64,000 nucleotides of DNA, taken from the NCBI GenBank assembly GCA_022702705.1, contig CM040425.1:1426001-1490000 (forward strand), read 5' to 3'. Origin of the DNA: Papilionanthe hookeriana x Papilionanthe teres (taxonomy: Eukaryota > Streptophyta > Magnoliopsida > Asparagales > Orchidaceae). Below are positions 10,882 to 22,700 of this stretch, piece by piece (within the stretch, counting starts at the first letter, position 1; each line of letters starts with the position of its first letter). A program made the translations under genes and the position numbers. The notes beneath the pieces were generated by a model that saw only the letters and a list, made by a program, of their open reading frames with translations, made no database searches and was not told the origin of the DNA.

Positions 10882-11560
10882 ATGAATGAAATTAAGGACG
10901 ATAGCACGAAGGGTAGGATAGAGGCTGCTCCTTTAAGATTGGTTGTTTCGGATTCGGGGGTGAAGCCCCTCGAACCCCTGACTTTGTACCATTATTTTTA
11001 TGCCCCTCCAGGGTCTCATAATGATAATATAAATGTCGTTGGCTACTTTCTTACCATTTTTAGTGATGAAGTAACTAATCACAACCTCTCTAACCCATAT
11101 TTCGATTCCTTAAATGATCCTCAAATCATGATTGTTTCAAAGGAGAACGTTGACGAAAATGAAGAATATGTCGACAACACCGGCTACGACAGCACCGGCT
11201 ATGACAGAACCGGAAGTGAGGAGCCAGTCCTGGAATGCAATGAAACTCCACTTGCCATCAATGTGGACTTTCCAGATATAGAAGAACCAGATACAGTAAT
11301 AGAAGGATCTCTGGGTCTAGAGGAAGAAGAAATAACAGAAGTACATTTAAGAAGCGGCATAGTACTACCGCGAAGGACAGCTCCAATGGATAAAGGAAAA
11401 TAGACTATTACCCAAGAAGAAGTATCTCCAGCAACGGAAGAAGTACAAGTTTAAAATGAAATTAAAGATTCAAACATAGTAGATTACAATTTGCTAGCTC
11501 ATCTCAGGAAGTTGCCATCCAAACTAAGCATTTACGATGCTCTGATCCTGTCAAAGGACA
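10882..11560 (+). pseudogene. gag C-terminal / gag-protease linker, E1
   Basis: The open frame 10882-11403 contains RLVVSDSGVKPLEPLTLYHY, matching the E2 segment at about 40890-40960, then an acidic region and VHLRSGIVLPRR, the element's version of the LRSGRVLPPR stretch before protease. After a TAG at 11401 the frame still reads through LAHLRKLPSKLSIYDALILSKDM, parallel to E2. The zinc-knuckle part of gag is absent. The ATG at 10882 is simply the first Met after the chimeric junction; there is no evidence it was an original start. Confidence 0.6.
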
Positions 11561-11669
11561 TGAGAGAAAATTTATCAAGGCTTTACTTGATCCGGATATT
11601 TACTTAGCACAGTTGGCTAGCACATCCTCAGATGGAGTTTGAAATTTTAAAGAACATCCTGGCGTAACC

Positions 11670-12060
11670 TTCACCGATGAAGATTTGCTACTCGGCACAG
11701 TCGATCACAACCATCTGCTCTACATTTTCGTCATCATTGTAGGTTCATACTTTCCAGAGTGTTAGTAGATCTTGGAGCGTCTCTTAACATAATGAGTCTA
11801 CAGACACTAGCCTACTTGGACATCGACGCTCGAGAACTTTCTATAGATAAAATGATGCTAAGAGGGTTTAACCAGAAAAGAGAAAGAGCTCTTGGATCTA
11901 TAACGCTACAAATCAAAGTTGGAAATATAGTAACAACTGCCAAATTCCAAGTCATTCATGCAGATACGTCGTTCAATACCCTTCTTGGTCAGTTGTTGCT
12001 TCACGAGTACAACATGATCCCATCATTGCTTCACTAATGCATCAAGTACTACAAAGAAAA
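11670..12060 (+). pseudogene. Aspartic protease domain, E1 (degenerate)
   Basis: The retropepsin-like motif reads VLVDLGASLNIM at about 11757-11795 (catalytic Asp kept, Thr/Ser replaced by Leu). It is followed by TLAYLDIDARELSIDKMMLRGFNQKRERALGSI and, near the end, FNTLLGQLLLHEYNMIPSLLH. E2 and E3 have GRPWIHENRMVPSSLH at the last position, so the GRPW core is changed here. It would release gag and pol products in an active element. Flanking frames contain stops. Confidence 0.6.
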
Positions 12061-12903
12061 ATAAGAACATTGCATTAAGGGAGACTTAAAGCCTTCCTCA
12101 ATACATGAAGTAAGCATTCACAAAGACGTCGCCTACTATGATCCCCCGAAGAAAACAATACTTTCAAGAGAAATTGTGATAAATAAAGTTGAAAATTCAG
12201 AAGAATTACCAGAACTAGACCATACAGCTCCATTTCAACGATCTCCCACCACTCCTTCACAATGAGTCGGTGCCGATGACGTGGTCAAGGAGGAACTCAT
12301 CTGATTGTTGAATGGATGAAGCTGACGATCAGCATTTAAGTAGAAGGAAGCTTCGAAGAAGATAAAGAAACAATGATGACAAGTCAGAAGAAGCCTCGGT
12401 TCGAGATTTCTACGAATGACACAAAAAGGAATGAATATGAATCAATGTATAATCAGATTAATCATTATGTTTAAGCCATGACCCTAACTCCGATCCAACC
12501 TCAAAAGATCGAGAGTATGGAAGTCAAGAAAGTCCATAATGATGGTTTTATACTGATCAAGTTTTATAAAGCTTCTCCTTCTACTTCTGAACCTTGTATA
12601 ATTCTCGAAGAATACAATTGTAATGAATTAATGAAATTACCTTTTGGTTACTTTTCTCCATGTGTAAAAAAATTAATTCAACAAGGATATGTGCCAAAGC
12701 AAATGCCAAAAGAGAAGTTACACTCGTTCGAAAAATTATGGAATAGAGAAGGAAATAAACTCAACTTGAAAGAAGGACTTAGGTTTGGTACGATGGTTGT
12801 TACTAGTAAGCTAGACGAAGATTGCCTGGACATCCAAGATGAATACGAATATTAACCAATAGAAGAGGCTCCTCCAGAATTTAAAGAAGAAATCAAATCA
12901 ACT
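12061..12903 (+). pseudogene. Protease-RT spacer of pol, E1
   Basis: The open part 12478-12855 starts MTLTPIQPQKIESMEVKKV and includes LPFGYFSPCVKKLIQQGYVP and LEKLWNREGN-like text, aligning with E2 42486-42850. No catalytic motif. The Arg-Gly-rich patch of E2/E3 at this place is unrecognisable here. Confidence 0.5.
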
Positions 12904-13760
12904 GTGGATGAGTTAAAAGAAATCAACCTCGGGACTGAGGAACAGCCCCGATCTACTTTCATAAGTCCGTTGCTCAACGAAGAAGAGGTTGAAGAATTGG
13001 TCAGGTTACCGTCAGAATTTAAAGATTGCTTCGCTTTAATCTATGACGAAATGTCTGAACTATCTCCGGAGGTTGCAGTTCACCAGCTAGGAGTGGATAA
13101 AAATATAACGCCAATAAAACAAGCTCCTAGAAGAATGCTCCTCAAAATAGAACAATAAGTTATAGTAGAAATAAAGAAATTAATAGATGCTAACATTGTC
13201 CGAGAAGAACAATACTCGACAAGGCTAGCCAACGTTGTGCCAATAAAGAAGAAAAATGGAAAAATCTGAGTGTGTGTTGACTTCAGGGATTTGAATAAGG
13301 CATGTCCGAAAGATGAATTCTCGTTGTCAATACCAGAAATAATTGTGGACATTGCGTCGTCACACAAAATTTTTTCCTTCATGGATGTATCGTCAGGTTA
13401 CAATCAAATCAAAATGGCTCCAGAAGATGCAACACTTACAACATTGCACAACTTCGATCACGATTTACTGCTACACCGTGATATCATTTGGATTAAAGAA
13501 CGCAGAAGCAACTTACCAAAGAACAATGACAAATTCTTCGATGACCTCATTCACAACCAAGTGGAATGCCATGTGGACGAGTTGGTCATTAAGAGCAAAG
13601 TAAATGAAAATCACCTTAATGATTTGGGATCGTATTTGAACGGTAACGATAATACAATCTAAAGATGAATCCCTTAAAGTACACTTTCGGAGTTACCTCC
13701 AAGAAATTTCTAGGATTTGTTGTTCGTCATCTGGGAATCAAAATCGACCAAGGGAAGATT
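12904..13760 (+). pseudogene. Reverse transcriptase, E1 (catalytic motif lost)
   Basis: Readable in one frame from MDELKEINLGTEE through CVDFRDLNKACPKDEF and FSFMDVSSGYNQIKMAPEDA, then IKSKVNENHL; the thumb continues from 13665 in another frame (MNPLKYTFGVTSKKFLGFVV). The active-site box, YVDD in E2 (43609-43620), reads HVDE at 13570-13581, so polymerase activity would be lost. TAA at 13156 and a TGA before VCVDF also interrupt it. The PFGLKNAGATYQR segment of E2 is scrambled here by frameshifts. Confidence 0.7.
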
Positions 13761-14345
13761 AAAGCAATATTAGAAATGCCTCCTCCCAGAACCTTGAAAC
13801 AATTATGTTCTTTTCAAGGAGAATTGGCTTATCTGAAATGCTTTATATCTAATTTGTCAGGAAGGTGTCTACCCTTTTCGAACCTACTTCAAAAGGATGT
13901 CACATTCATTTGGGGAGAGCCATGTCAATGAGCTTTTGATGATATTAAATGATATCTAATGACACCTCCTGTTCTATCCCGGGTATACCAATGATACTTT
14001 ATACTGTGAATTTAGCCGAGTCTCTCGGGACACTACTTGCCAAGGCAATGATGAGGATAAAGAGAATGCACTCTATTACCTGAGTCGATGTCTAATTCCA
14101 GCAGAAGTAAAGTATCCCCTATTGAGAAGCTTTGTCTAGTTTTACTCTTCACTGATCAAAAGCTTGGACATTACATGTCTCATAAGGTCAACCTAATTTC
14201 GGAAGTTAATCCATTACAATATTTGATGACCCGACCAAGACTTTCCTGATGCTTAGCGAGGTGGTCAATGATATTATTGCAATTTGACATAACTTTTGCA
14301 CCCTTTTGCGCTATCTAAGGGAGGATTATTACAGATTTTCTCGTA
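13761..14345 (+). pseudogene. RNase H (first), E1
   Basis: The frame 13665-13931 ends with LKQLCSFQGELAYLKCFISNLSGRCLPF, the connection region before RNase H seen in E2 at 43814. From 13932 only fragments align (ALYYLSR-like and YLMTRP-like text), with several stops and indels. Role in the family: removal of the RNA template strand. Confidence 0.5.
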
Positions 14346-15000
14346 GTGCACCCATTGCCAGCTGGGTCCCCGCTCAATGACGAACTACGAGATAAACAGA
14401 TACTACAAATAGAGCATCCCAATGCCGGACGTTGGGAAATGTACTTTGACAGAGCGTCATCATCCCGAAGAGACAAAGGACAACAAAAAATGATAACCAG
14501 TAAAGCAAGAGTTGGTTTAATCTTCGTGACTCCTGATCGGGCAATACTGAGATTCTCCTATCACTTGACAGAACCGTGTACCAATAATGAAGCAGAATAC
14601 GAAGTTCAAATCAGCGGTTTGGAATTGGTAATTTTAATGGAAATAACAGACATTGCCATTTATGGTGACTCAAAACACGTCATTCAGCAAGTGGTGGGAC
14701 AGTATAAAATTCTGAAACCAATGTTAGTAGAATACCACCAGTACACGATGAAACTATAACCGAGCAAATTTCGAGCATGATATTCTATAGGATCCCTCAA
14801 GCAGATAACACCCACGTGGATGCTTTAGCTAAACTCGCTAAAGAATTGGCTTGTCCACCCGAAGATTTTATAGATAATATGGTACAAGAACGTCAGGTTT
14901 TATCACAGATCGACCTCAATAATCTACACAAGATTAGAAAAGAAGAGATAGCAGCCACTGTGGCAGATGAGATAGAAGATTGGTGTCAGCAAGTAATATA
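14346..15000 (+). pseudogene. Second, RVT_3-type RNase H domain, E1
   Basis: Contains WEMYFDRASSS, then FSYHLTEPCTNNEAEYE, then YGDSKHVIQQVVGQYKI and, after one frameshift, THVDALAKLAKELA: the Asp, Glu, Asp, Asp set expected of RNase H. A second RNase H between the first one and integrase is the known hallmark of the Tat lineage, which supports classification of E1-E3. One TAA at 14757 and a frame change at about 14760 break it. Confidence 0.65.
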
Positions 15001-16225
15001 ATATTTGCAAACTGGACGATTACCAGTAGACCAGTCAACAGCGCATCAAATTCAGAAAAGAGCTCTCTCATATGTCTTAATTAAAAATGTTCTGTACAGA
15101 AGATCCTTTGATCAGATGTGAATTAGATGCCTCAACAGAGCAGAAGCACAGAAAATCATCAAAGAAGTACATGTCAGATTCTGTGGAGCTCACGATTCAG
15201 GACCAAAGATGAAGATGAAGATTAAAAGACTCGGATACTATTGGCCGGTAGTGATGACAGATTGCATGGTCACTACAAAGAAATGTCATCAATGCCAAGT
15301 GCACGGAGTTTTCCACCAACCGCCAAATGTTCTACACTCTACTATTGCTTCGTGGTCATTCGAGTATTGGGGCACGAATATAGTGGGTTCGATAGACCCT
15401 CCGTCTTTAAAAGGACAAAGATTCATACTCGCAGCTAAAGACTACTTCTCCAAGTGGGCAGAGGTAGTTCAGCTACGGGAAGTTACAACATAGCAAGTTC
15501 TTTAGTTCTTCAAGAATCAGGTTGTCTACCGCTTCGGTGTACTACGAATGATCATTTCTGATAATGGGTCCACCTTCAAGAGCATGAAAATCAACAACTT
15601 CATCAGAAGACATGAGATAGATTGGAGATACTCTACAATCTACTCCCCTAAAACAAATGGCTTGGCAGAAGCCTTCAACTAGACAGTCGTTCAAATTCTA
15701 AAGAAGATGCTTGACGACAACAAAATTGAATGTCACGAGAAATTGCTAGAAGCTTTGTGGTCCTACAGGACGGCAGTCAGAACGCCGGAACAGTCTACAC
15801 CTTATGCACTTGTGTATGGGTCTGAGGCAGTCTTTTTACTAGAAGTTTATCTACCATCGCTCTGGATCGCCAATCAATTACAACAGAAGAGAATGCCAAA
15901 CTTTGACTGGTAGAATTGGAAATTCTCAAAGGAAAAAGATTGCTTGCACAACAGAATTTGGAACTCTACCAAGCAAAGATGATTCAAGCCCATAATAAGT
16001 TGGTCCGCCCGAGGTCATTCAAATTTGGTGACTTCATGCTCGTTCGTAGAAGGCCTATTTTTTCCACCGCATGGTAGGTGGAAAATTCGAACCGTCCTCG
16101 GAAGGACCATTCGTGGTGGAAAATGTTTACTCTGGAGGGTCATACCAGCTTGTGGACTCTCAAGGAGATAGACCCATGTTGCCAATAATTAGACGATATT
16201 TCAAGAAGTACTATGTGACATGAAG
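15001..16225 (+). pseudogene. Integrase, E1 (first catalytic Asp changed)
   Basis: The zinc-binding part ends with KCHQCQVHG (about 15280-15307). The core reads WGTNIVGS at 15368-15391 where E2 has WGTDIVGP, so the first acidic residue of the D,D(35)E triad is Asn (codon 15377-15379). The second Asp (IISDNGS, about 15550) and Glu (NGLAEAFN, about 15665) remain. The C-terminal part (PYALVYGSEAV, then a VGDF...EGPFVVE-like stretch to about 16220) is readable with stops. It could not have integrated DNA in this form. Confidence 0.7.
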
Positions 16226-16512
16226 AATCTAAAGAAAAATTTTCATTTCAATGTAGAATAGGGCCAGCATCTATGACTGAGTTCAAATCTTATAATAAAA
16301 TAAAGTTAAATAAAATAAAGTAAATTTTCTCACAAAATAAAATACACTTATTCAAATTCCTAAATCTAAATCTTATAAAATTATATTAAATTAGATAATT
16401 GCATTAAAACAATTATAAAACTTATTAAAATAAAAGATAATAAGTTTGTCCTTGTTCTTGTTCGTGCACAACACCGCACACTGACATTTCCCCCTATTTA
16501 CTTGTGCAAGAA

Positions 16513-17942
16513 GTGTCGAGTTGCGAGTTGGCGTTTGCTTCCATATACGGCTTGGACTTCACATCTTGAAAGGAAACACACAAATGAAGACTATAGACAC
16601 GAAGTTTATGAAGAAGATTGGTTGTAAAGAGACCAGACATACATCAAAATATGGTGGAACTAGAGGGTTCGTCGACTCACTCCTCCTCACCACGTGACAC
16701 AGTCATGTCCCATCTTTGATCACTACTCTAGAGGGTGATCTTGTTGCTGCTTCAGCTGAAAGAATTCCATATGCACCGTGGGCGCGTGCAAAAAGAAGAA
16801 ATGCAAATCACCGCAAGCGTCGCCTCTTAGACAGGATGGAGAGGAGACAAGATCGGGAGCTAGCCGCTATGCTATCACCCATTCTAGAAAATTCTTATGA
16901 TCCTGAAATGAAAGAAACTACAGAGGATCCCACGCCGACATTGGATTCGATGGATGAAATCTTGACTGGGTGTCTGACATGCAACTCAAGTTTACCCAGT
17001 CTACCTTGAGTAATAGGAGCATTTTCAGAGTGCTCGGAATGTCACGTTTTACAGCTAGAGGAGTATGACACATTTCAGGCATATGCAGCTGCTTCAATAC
17101 TACTCAGGTGTTGGGAATATCCTGATGTAGAGCCATACGTACCACAGTCTGTCCTACCACCGCCACCACCATGAGGACTCGTAGACTATGTGATAGAAAA
17201 AATCAGAAGAATTAGAAAAAAGGAATTTCAACACTATGAAGAATTATAAGGGAAATTTATCAATATCCTGGAAGGACTCGAGTTATACACTGATGTATTT
17301 TTGGAGAAAGATGAAGAAGGAATTATGTACTACATCGACACTCTTTAGACTTTGGGCAGATTGGGTCGCTTGAGGCGGAGAACATATACAGAGCCATCGA
17401 AATGGAAAAGAGGAAAGGGCAGAGTCACTATTCAGTGCGGCTGTTGCTAAAACTACATTAAAGATTGACAAGGCAACCCCCCGAGGATCTTACAGCATGA
17501 TGAGGTGGATCCGATGCCGCTGCAAATCAAGAAGATGATAAAGAGGATGGTTGAGTGGCACGTGTTGCCTGCAGACTGTATTCCTAACAGCTGCATCATA
17601 AATATTTATAAGGATAAGGACTATATCCCACCTCATATCGACCACCATGACTTTGTGAGACCCTTTTGAATGGTCTCTTTTATAAGTGAAAGCGATATCT
17701 TGTTTGGATGAGAAATCTCAAATGTCGGACTTGAAGAATTTCGAGATTATGTTGAAATTTCCCTTCCAATCAGATCAGTGCTGGTATTAAAAGGAAATGG
17801 GGCAGATTTACCAAAACACTGCATCCCAGTAGTTACAAGAAAAAAGGTGTCAGTCACCTTGAAAAGAATAGATGAAGATAATGTGCCATTTTACTATGAG
17901 CCGGATCCAGAATTGGAGAACCTTCTTCCTCTGCCACAGTGA
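16513..17942 (+). pseudogene. AlkB-like Fe(II)/2-oxoglutarate dioxygenase ORF carried by E1
   Basis: This ORF lies downstream of integrase. From 16716 to the terminal TGA at 17940-17942 everything reads in a single frame with about eight stop codons and no frameshift. The basic region (WARAKRRNANHRKRRLLDR) precedes a Pro-rich stretch and the AlkB domain from about 17175: INILEGLELYTDVF, RRTYTEPSKWKRGKGR, VTIQCGCC, CIINIYKDKDYIPPHIDHHDF, then LKGNGADLPKHCIPVV and the basic KKVSVTLKR end. The iron-binding HxD is at 17634-17642 and the distal His at 17817-17819. The motif set resembles plant ALKBH9/ALKBH10 RNA m6A demethylases. The start expected from E2 (ATGTCG) is GTGTCG at 16513. Length (~476 codons) agrees with E2. 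Dead copy; activity of the ancestor is inferred. Confidence 0.8.
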
Positions 17943-19774
17943 CAGCAGTACCTTTGATTGTTTGTGAAGGGACATTTGTTCCGGAGCGTAACCTTCGCAG
18001 GTTGGCTCGTCCCCAAAGCAGCCTTAGGCAGCAAAAATTTACTATCCCTCATAAAGGGTCATGTCAGTTGTTGTCGCCACTTTTGTAGCAGCCAGACGAT
18101 ATGATAGGTCAATTATGTTTAATGTTGTACACATGATCTACTTTTGGTTGCTTGTCAGCATATGATCAATCGTACTACTTTCAACAAAATTAATGAAGAT
18201 TTTTGTTTTCAGAAATGTTTTATTTTTCAACGTAATAGTAAAATGCCATTAAACCATGTGTTGGTTCCAAATGAAAAGGACAAAAGAATGATGCAGAAGA
18301 AAAGGATAATATGACAACAAAATGAAATCAAAATCAAAATGAACTCAAAATTTAAATCAAATGAAATGAAATGTAACAAAATGAAATAAAACAAAACAAA
18401 TTGAAAGAAAATGATGAATTGAAAACAAACAAAGGATAATATTCTCCCTCTCGAGATTCTGAGTCCTTGCACTCATCTTCGAACCCTTCGCTTTCACGGG
18501 AACTCGTCGAAATTTGGAACTTTTCACATAGCGCCACTTCTCACAAATTTGAAATATCATGAAATTCTATAAATCTTACAATGGCTACCGGTGTCGGTCA
18601 AATTGCACCAAATTTTTTTTCTTTGGAAATCAATACCAAGATTTACCAAATTCTTCTCAAATGAAATTCTAAAATTAGTACATGAGTTATGAGTCCCTAC
18701 TATTACCCGTTGGACCGAATGTGAGTCCTTGAGCTTTTCTGCTCAAGATTCCTTCAAAATTCCCTTTCACATTTCCCATATGAGAAATTTTTGCCTCCCA
18801 TGAAACTCTGGGAACAGAGCTTAGTCGTCTGATTCCCTAAAAATTTCTTAATTTCCCATTTTCCTTCCGAGAAATTTTCTGCCTTCTATGAAATTCCGGG
18901 AACAGAGTCTTCTGATTCCCCCAAAATTCCTTAATTTTCTGTTCCATATCCGAGAAATTTTTTTCGCCTTTCATGAAATTCCATGAACGGAGCTTAGTTG
19001 TTCGAATCCCCCAAAATTCTCTAATTTTCCATCTCCCTTTCAAGAAATTTTTTTCGCCTTCCATGAAATTTCGGGAACAGAGCTTAGCGTCTTAATCCCC
19101 CAAAATTACCTAATTTTCCATCTCCCTTCTGAGAAATTTTTCCGCCTTCCATGAAATTCTAGGAAAGGAGCTTAATCGTACGATTCCTCCAAACTTCCCT
19201 ATGTTTCCATTTCCCTTCCGAGAATTTTTCCACATCCACAAAATCTCAAGGTCGGTACTGAAATTTCGATTCTCATTTCTGAGGCTGGTACCTAATTCCA
19301 GTTCCCACACCACGGATCAGTACTTTAATTCTGACACCCACTTTCTGAGATTGGTACTAAAATTATGATTTCCCCATTGCACTCACTTCTAACTCAAAAT
19401 TTCCCACAAAATTAAAATCTTAAAATTCTAAATTCCGTAAATTTGAGAATTTCCATAAAACTAAAAATTAAAATTTAAACATAAAATTAAAATTAAAAAT
19501 CAAAATTAAACTGACATTCAAACTCAAAAAATTAAATTTAAAATCAAATCCAAATTATAAATCCCAATTCTAAATCCAAATTCAAACTTCTAATCAATTC
19601 GGATCGTACTCCTTCAGAAATTGGATGCTTGAAATCCATAGCTTCTCTCATGAAGGTATTTCATTTCCATCTTAGCAGGAGTTCCCAAAACTTGAAGGTT
19701 TGAACTGAATAATCTCTAGTGGAAACTTCCTTGCTAAACTATGTGTTTGTCTTGAGTTTTGGCTCAGATAGTTG
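17943..19774 (+). other. 3' untranslated region of E1
   Basis: Non-coding. Holds an A-rich low-complexity part (18260-18460), an ~88-bp tandem repeat (18690-19250) and an A/T-rich stretch up to the LTR. The long, repeat-bearing 3' UTR is typical of Tat/Ogre elements. No clear polypurine tract was found before the tentative LTR start. Confidence 0.6.
18690..19250 (+). repeat. 3' UTR tandem repeat of E1, ~88-bp unit
   Basis: The marker GAAATTTTT followed by GCCTTCCATGAAATTC recurs at 18784, 18871, 18954, 19044, 19133 and, degenerate, 19222: spacings 87, 83, 90, 89 and 89. The unit sequence is unlike the 85-bp unit at the same position of E2. Single stretches resembling this unit (CCTTCATGAAATTCCCG) remain in E2 at about 48770. 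Confidence 0.8.
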
Positions 19775-22700
19775 TGTTGGTTTTGTTGATCTTGTCAGTC
19801 AACAACAATACGTGCAGTGTGCTTAAGGCCAATAAGTGGGGTCCATTTGTTGACCTCACTTTTGGTTGAGGTCAAGTCTTACTTTAGAATAGCCACCTGG
19901 TGACTTTCTTAGAAGACTAGCCATGGAACCCCTCCCAATAGCAATTCAAAATTTTCTCACTTCACTAGGAGTTTTCATATGCTTAAGGCCCAACCTTCAG
20001 CTTTTGGGAGGAAGAGACCAAGAATAAGGAAACCAAAAAGAAGTCTCCTATAGGTGGTCAGACCTTAGGATCTACCCTGGGAGGTCTAGAGCTTACTCCA
20101 CACTTACACTACACACTCACAACCCTAAACAAAGCACATCACATTTGATCCCCTAACTCTTTAGAAACTCAAATAAGTGGTTTTCCCAAGCTCTTAGCCT
20201 TATGCTAGGGTTTGGCTAGTACCAACACATAGGGGACCAAATGAGGGTGACCTTTGGTCCATGGCTCAACCTAAGCAATTCCATATTACACATTTTCATC
20301 CAATCCCATTTTTTTCCAAAGATTTCAAATTTCTAACCCTTTTGACCCAAAATCTCCAAAATACCCAAAATGCCCCCAAAACCCTAAATCCCCTAAAATT
20401 TCTAAAATCACCCAAATTACCCGAAATTTCCCAAAAATCATTCCAAAATACTTCCTACCGCTGAAATTAACCAAAATTTCTCAAATTTGCCAAATTTCTC
20501 AAAAAATCCCCAAAATGACCAAATTGACCCTCTTAGCCCAAAATTCTAAAAATTCACATAAATTCCCAGAAACCTCCCAAATATTCCCAATATCATTTTT
20601 CTCAACTACCACATGATCAAACTTGGCCAAGTTAGCCTAATTTAACTAAAAGCCCCAATTTTACCCATTTAACCCAAAAGTGCCCAAAATAAACCTAATG
20701 TCTACCCAATTGACCCCAATCTTGCCTAATTACAATTCCAAACTATAATTCAACATCTCCAATGCCAATCTAAACCAAATCCAAGCCCAATTGACCCACA
20801 TTTGAGTTCAATTTCACCTAAAATTAAAAAGGCCCAATTTTGCCTACGTGGCCCAATTTTTGCCTACGTGACCCAAGTCCCCCAAATTAAACCTAATGTC
20901 TACCCAATTGACCCAAAAATTAAAATGCTAATCATTTTCTCCCTAATATGAATTTTAAACCCTTCATAACACTCCTCTAAATCGAACTGAACCATTAATT
21001 GCCCCCAATTTGAGCCCAAGTCTCACCCAAACCCACTTGAACCAAAAATACCCAATTTTAGCCCAAATTGTGCACATCTCCAAAATCTCCCAAATTGATT
21101 GCCCTACTCCTGAAATTTCCACCCAATTCATGTTTGGAACTCTTTATGAAATCCCCCTAGACCATATGGAGCCTTCAATTGGCCTTGGCCCAACTTTAGT
21201 CTAACCTAAACCCAAGTTAACCTAACTTGCCCCAAATTGACCAAAATACTAAATCAAACCAAATTGATCCCCCAAACCAATCCAAAACCACTCTAATCCT
21301 TCTCTAAACCATCTATGATAATCATATACACAATATTACTCAATAATTTGGGCTTAATCAAGGCCCAAACTGAAGTTAACCCAATGTGAACCCAAAGTGA
21401 CACAAATGAACTTATGACCCAATTTAATCAAATTGAACCAAATTTGACCAAACCAACCCCTCCAAAGCTACTAAACTGATCGTAGGAACCACCCTAGATG
21501 CTCTTAGCCCAAGCTACTGATCCATGGACCTAAGGATCCTCAATTTGGGGGATCCCCTTCCATATTTACTAAAACCATATGGATCCTCGGCAAAATTGCT
21601 CATGAAACCTAATTGCTCCAACATGATGGCCTGGCTCACCTAACCACTGACTCACCTGACCCATAGCCAACTCCCCTGTCCTTAACTGGCCAGCCTAGTC
21701 ACCAGAGGAGCCAATATCGAGAGCCACATCCAAGCCAAGAAAACCCAAACTCCACCCATGGCCACGTCAGCCTAAAATTCCAATTGGAGCTCATCTACCC
21801 TCCACCTTAACAGTTGAATCCACCCATCACCAACCCCTGAGCTCAGTTCAATGGCCATGGCCATATATAAAGCTCTTCGAAGCCAAAACCAGGTGCTAAA
21901 CTTTTCTCAAGGAAACTCCACCAAATTACTTCCAGAGCTTCCCTGAGAAGTCCTAAGAGTGATCCCACTGTCTTCAACCATTGATTCCCTCTGTCTAAGA
22001 GAAATTTCACCACTGAAATCTCAGTCAAAATTAGGAAAAATTTCTCCACAGCTCCACTATGCACAAAACATTAATTAACTGCACCCACACCTTCACAATA
22101 TTGAAAGAAGAAGGCCCCCCATCAAGGCTTTATCATAGAAGGCCTCTGCACCAGACTTTGATCAACACCTGAAAATGGCTTTGGCCGAATTCAGGTCCAG
22201 ACATTTCACCACAGTGCAAGGTTCCATCTAAAGGTTTGTTGGGACCAATCGAAGCTGCCACAACCATCTGATTGAGGCCTCCCCTCTCAGATAATGGTAT
22301 TGAGCTCACACTTCTTCCCGAGTTATTCTTCATCCTCCATAATTGTACATTATATTTCATACCATATAAGCTATATGGATAGGTTCATCTAGGCTAGATG
22401 AAGCTCTAGAAACAAACCCTAAGTGACTCGGTTGACTATCGAGAGAGATCTTAAGTCTAGAAGGTGTAAGGTTTTCTGTGCACACTACTTAGGGACGAAG
22501 ACATGTGGCCGTCCAATTGAAGGTGTATCAAATGGAGGGCCAAGATTGCAACAGATGAATGCTTGGAGCGTAAAGCGTGAACTGACATAGAAAGCAGCAC
22601 TGAACCAGAAGAAGACGCGTGTGATTTCGACCCACTGCAGAAAAATATGGAAGTTCTAATTTATTTAAATCACTTAAACTTCAAAAATCCATATCTTGGT

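Noticed and set aside
16513..17942. AlkB-like ORF as a chance host-gene fragment inserted by nesting
   Set aside because: It occurs at the same place in two separately inserted, diverged elements, between integrase and 3' UTR, with equal length.
18227..18560. Hydrophobic minus-strand frames resembling membrane proteins
   Set aside because: They are antisense to the AT-rich E1 3' UTR; poly-Phe/Ile comes from A-rich runs.
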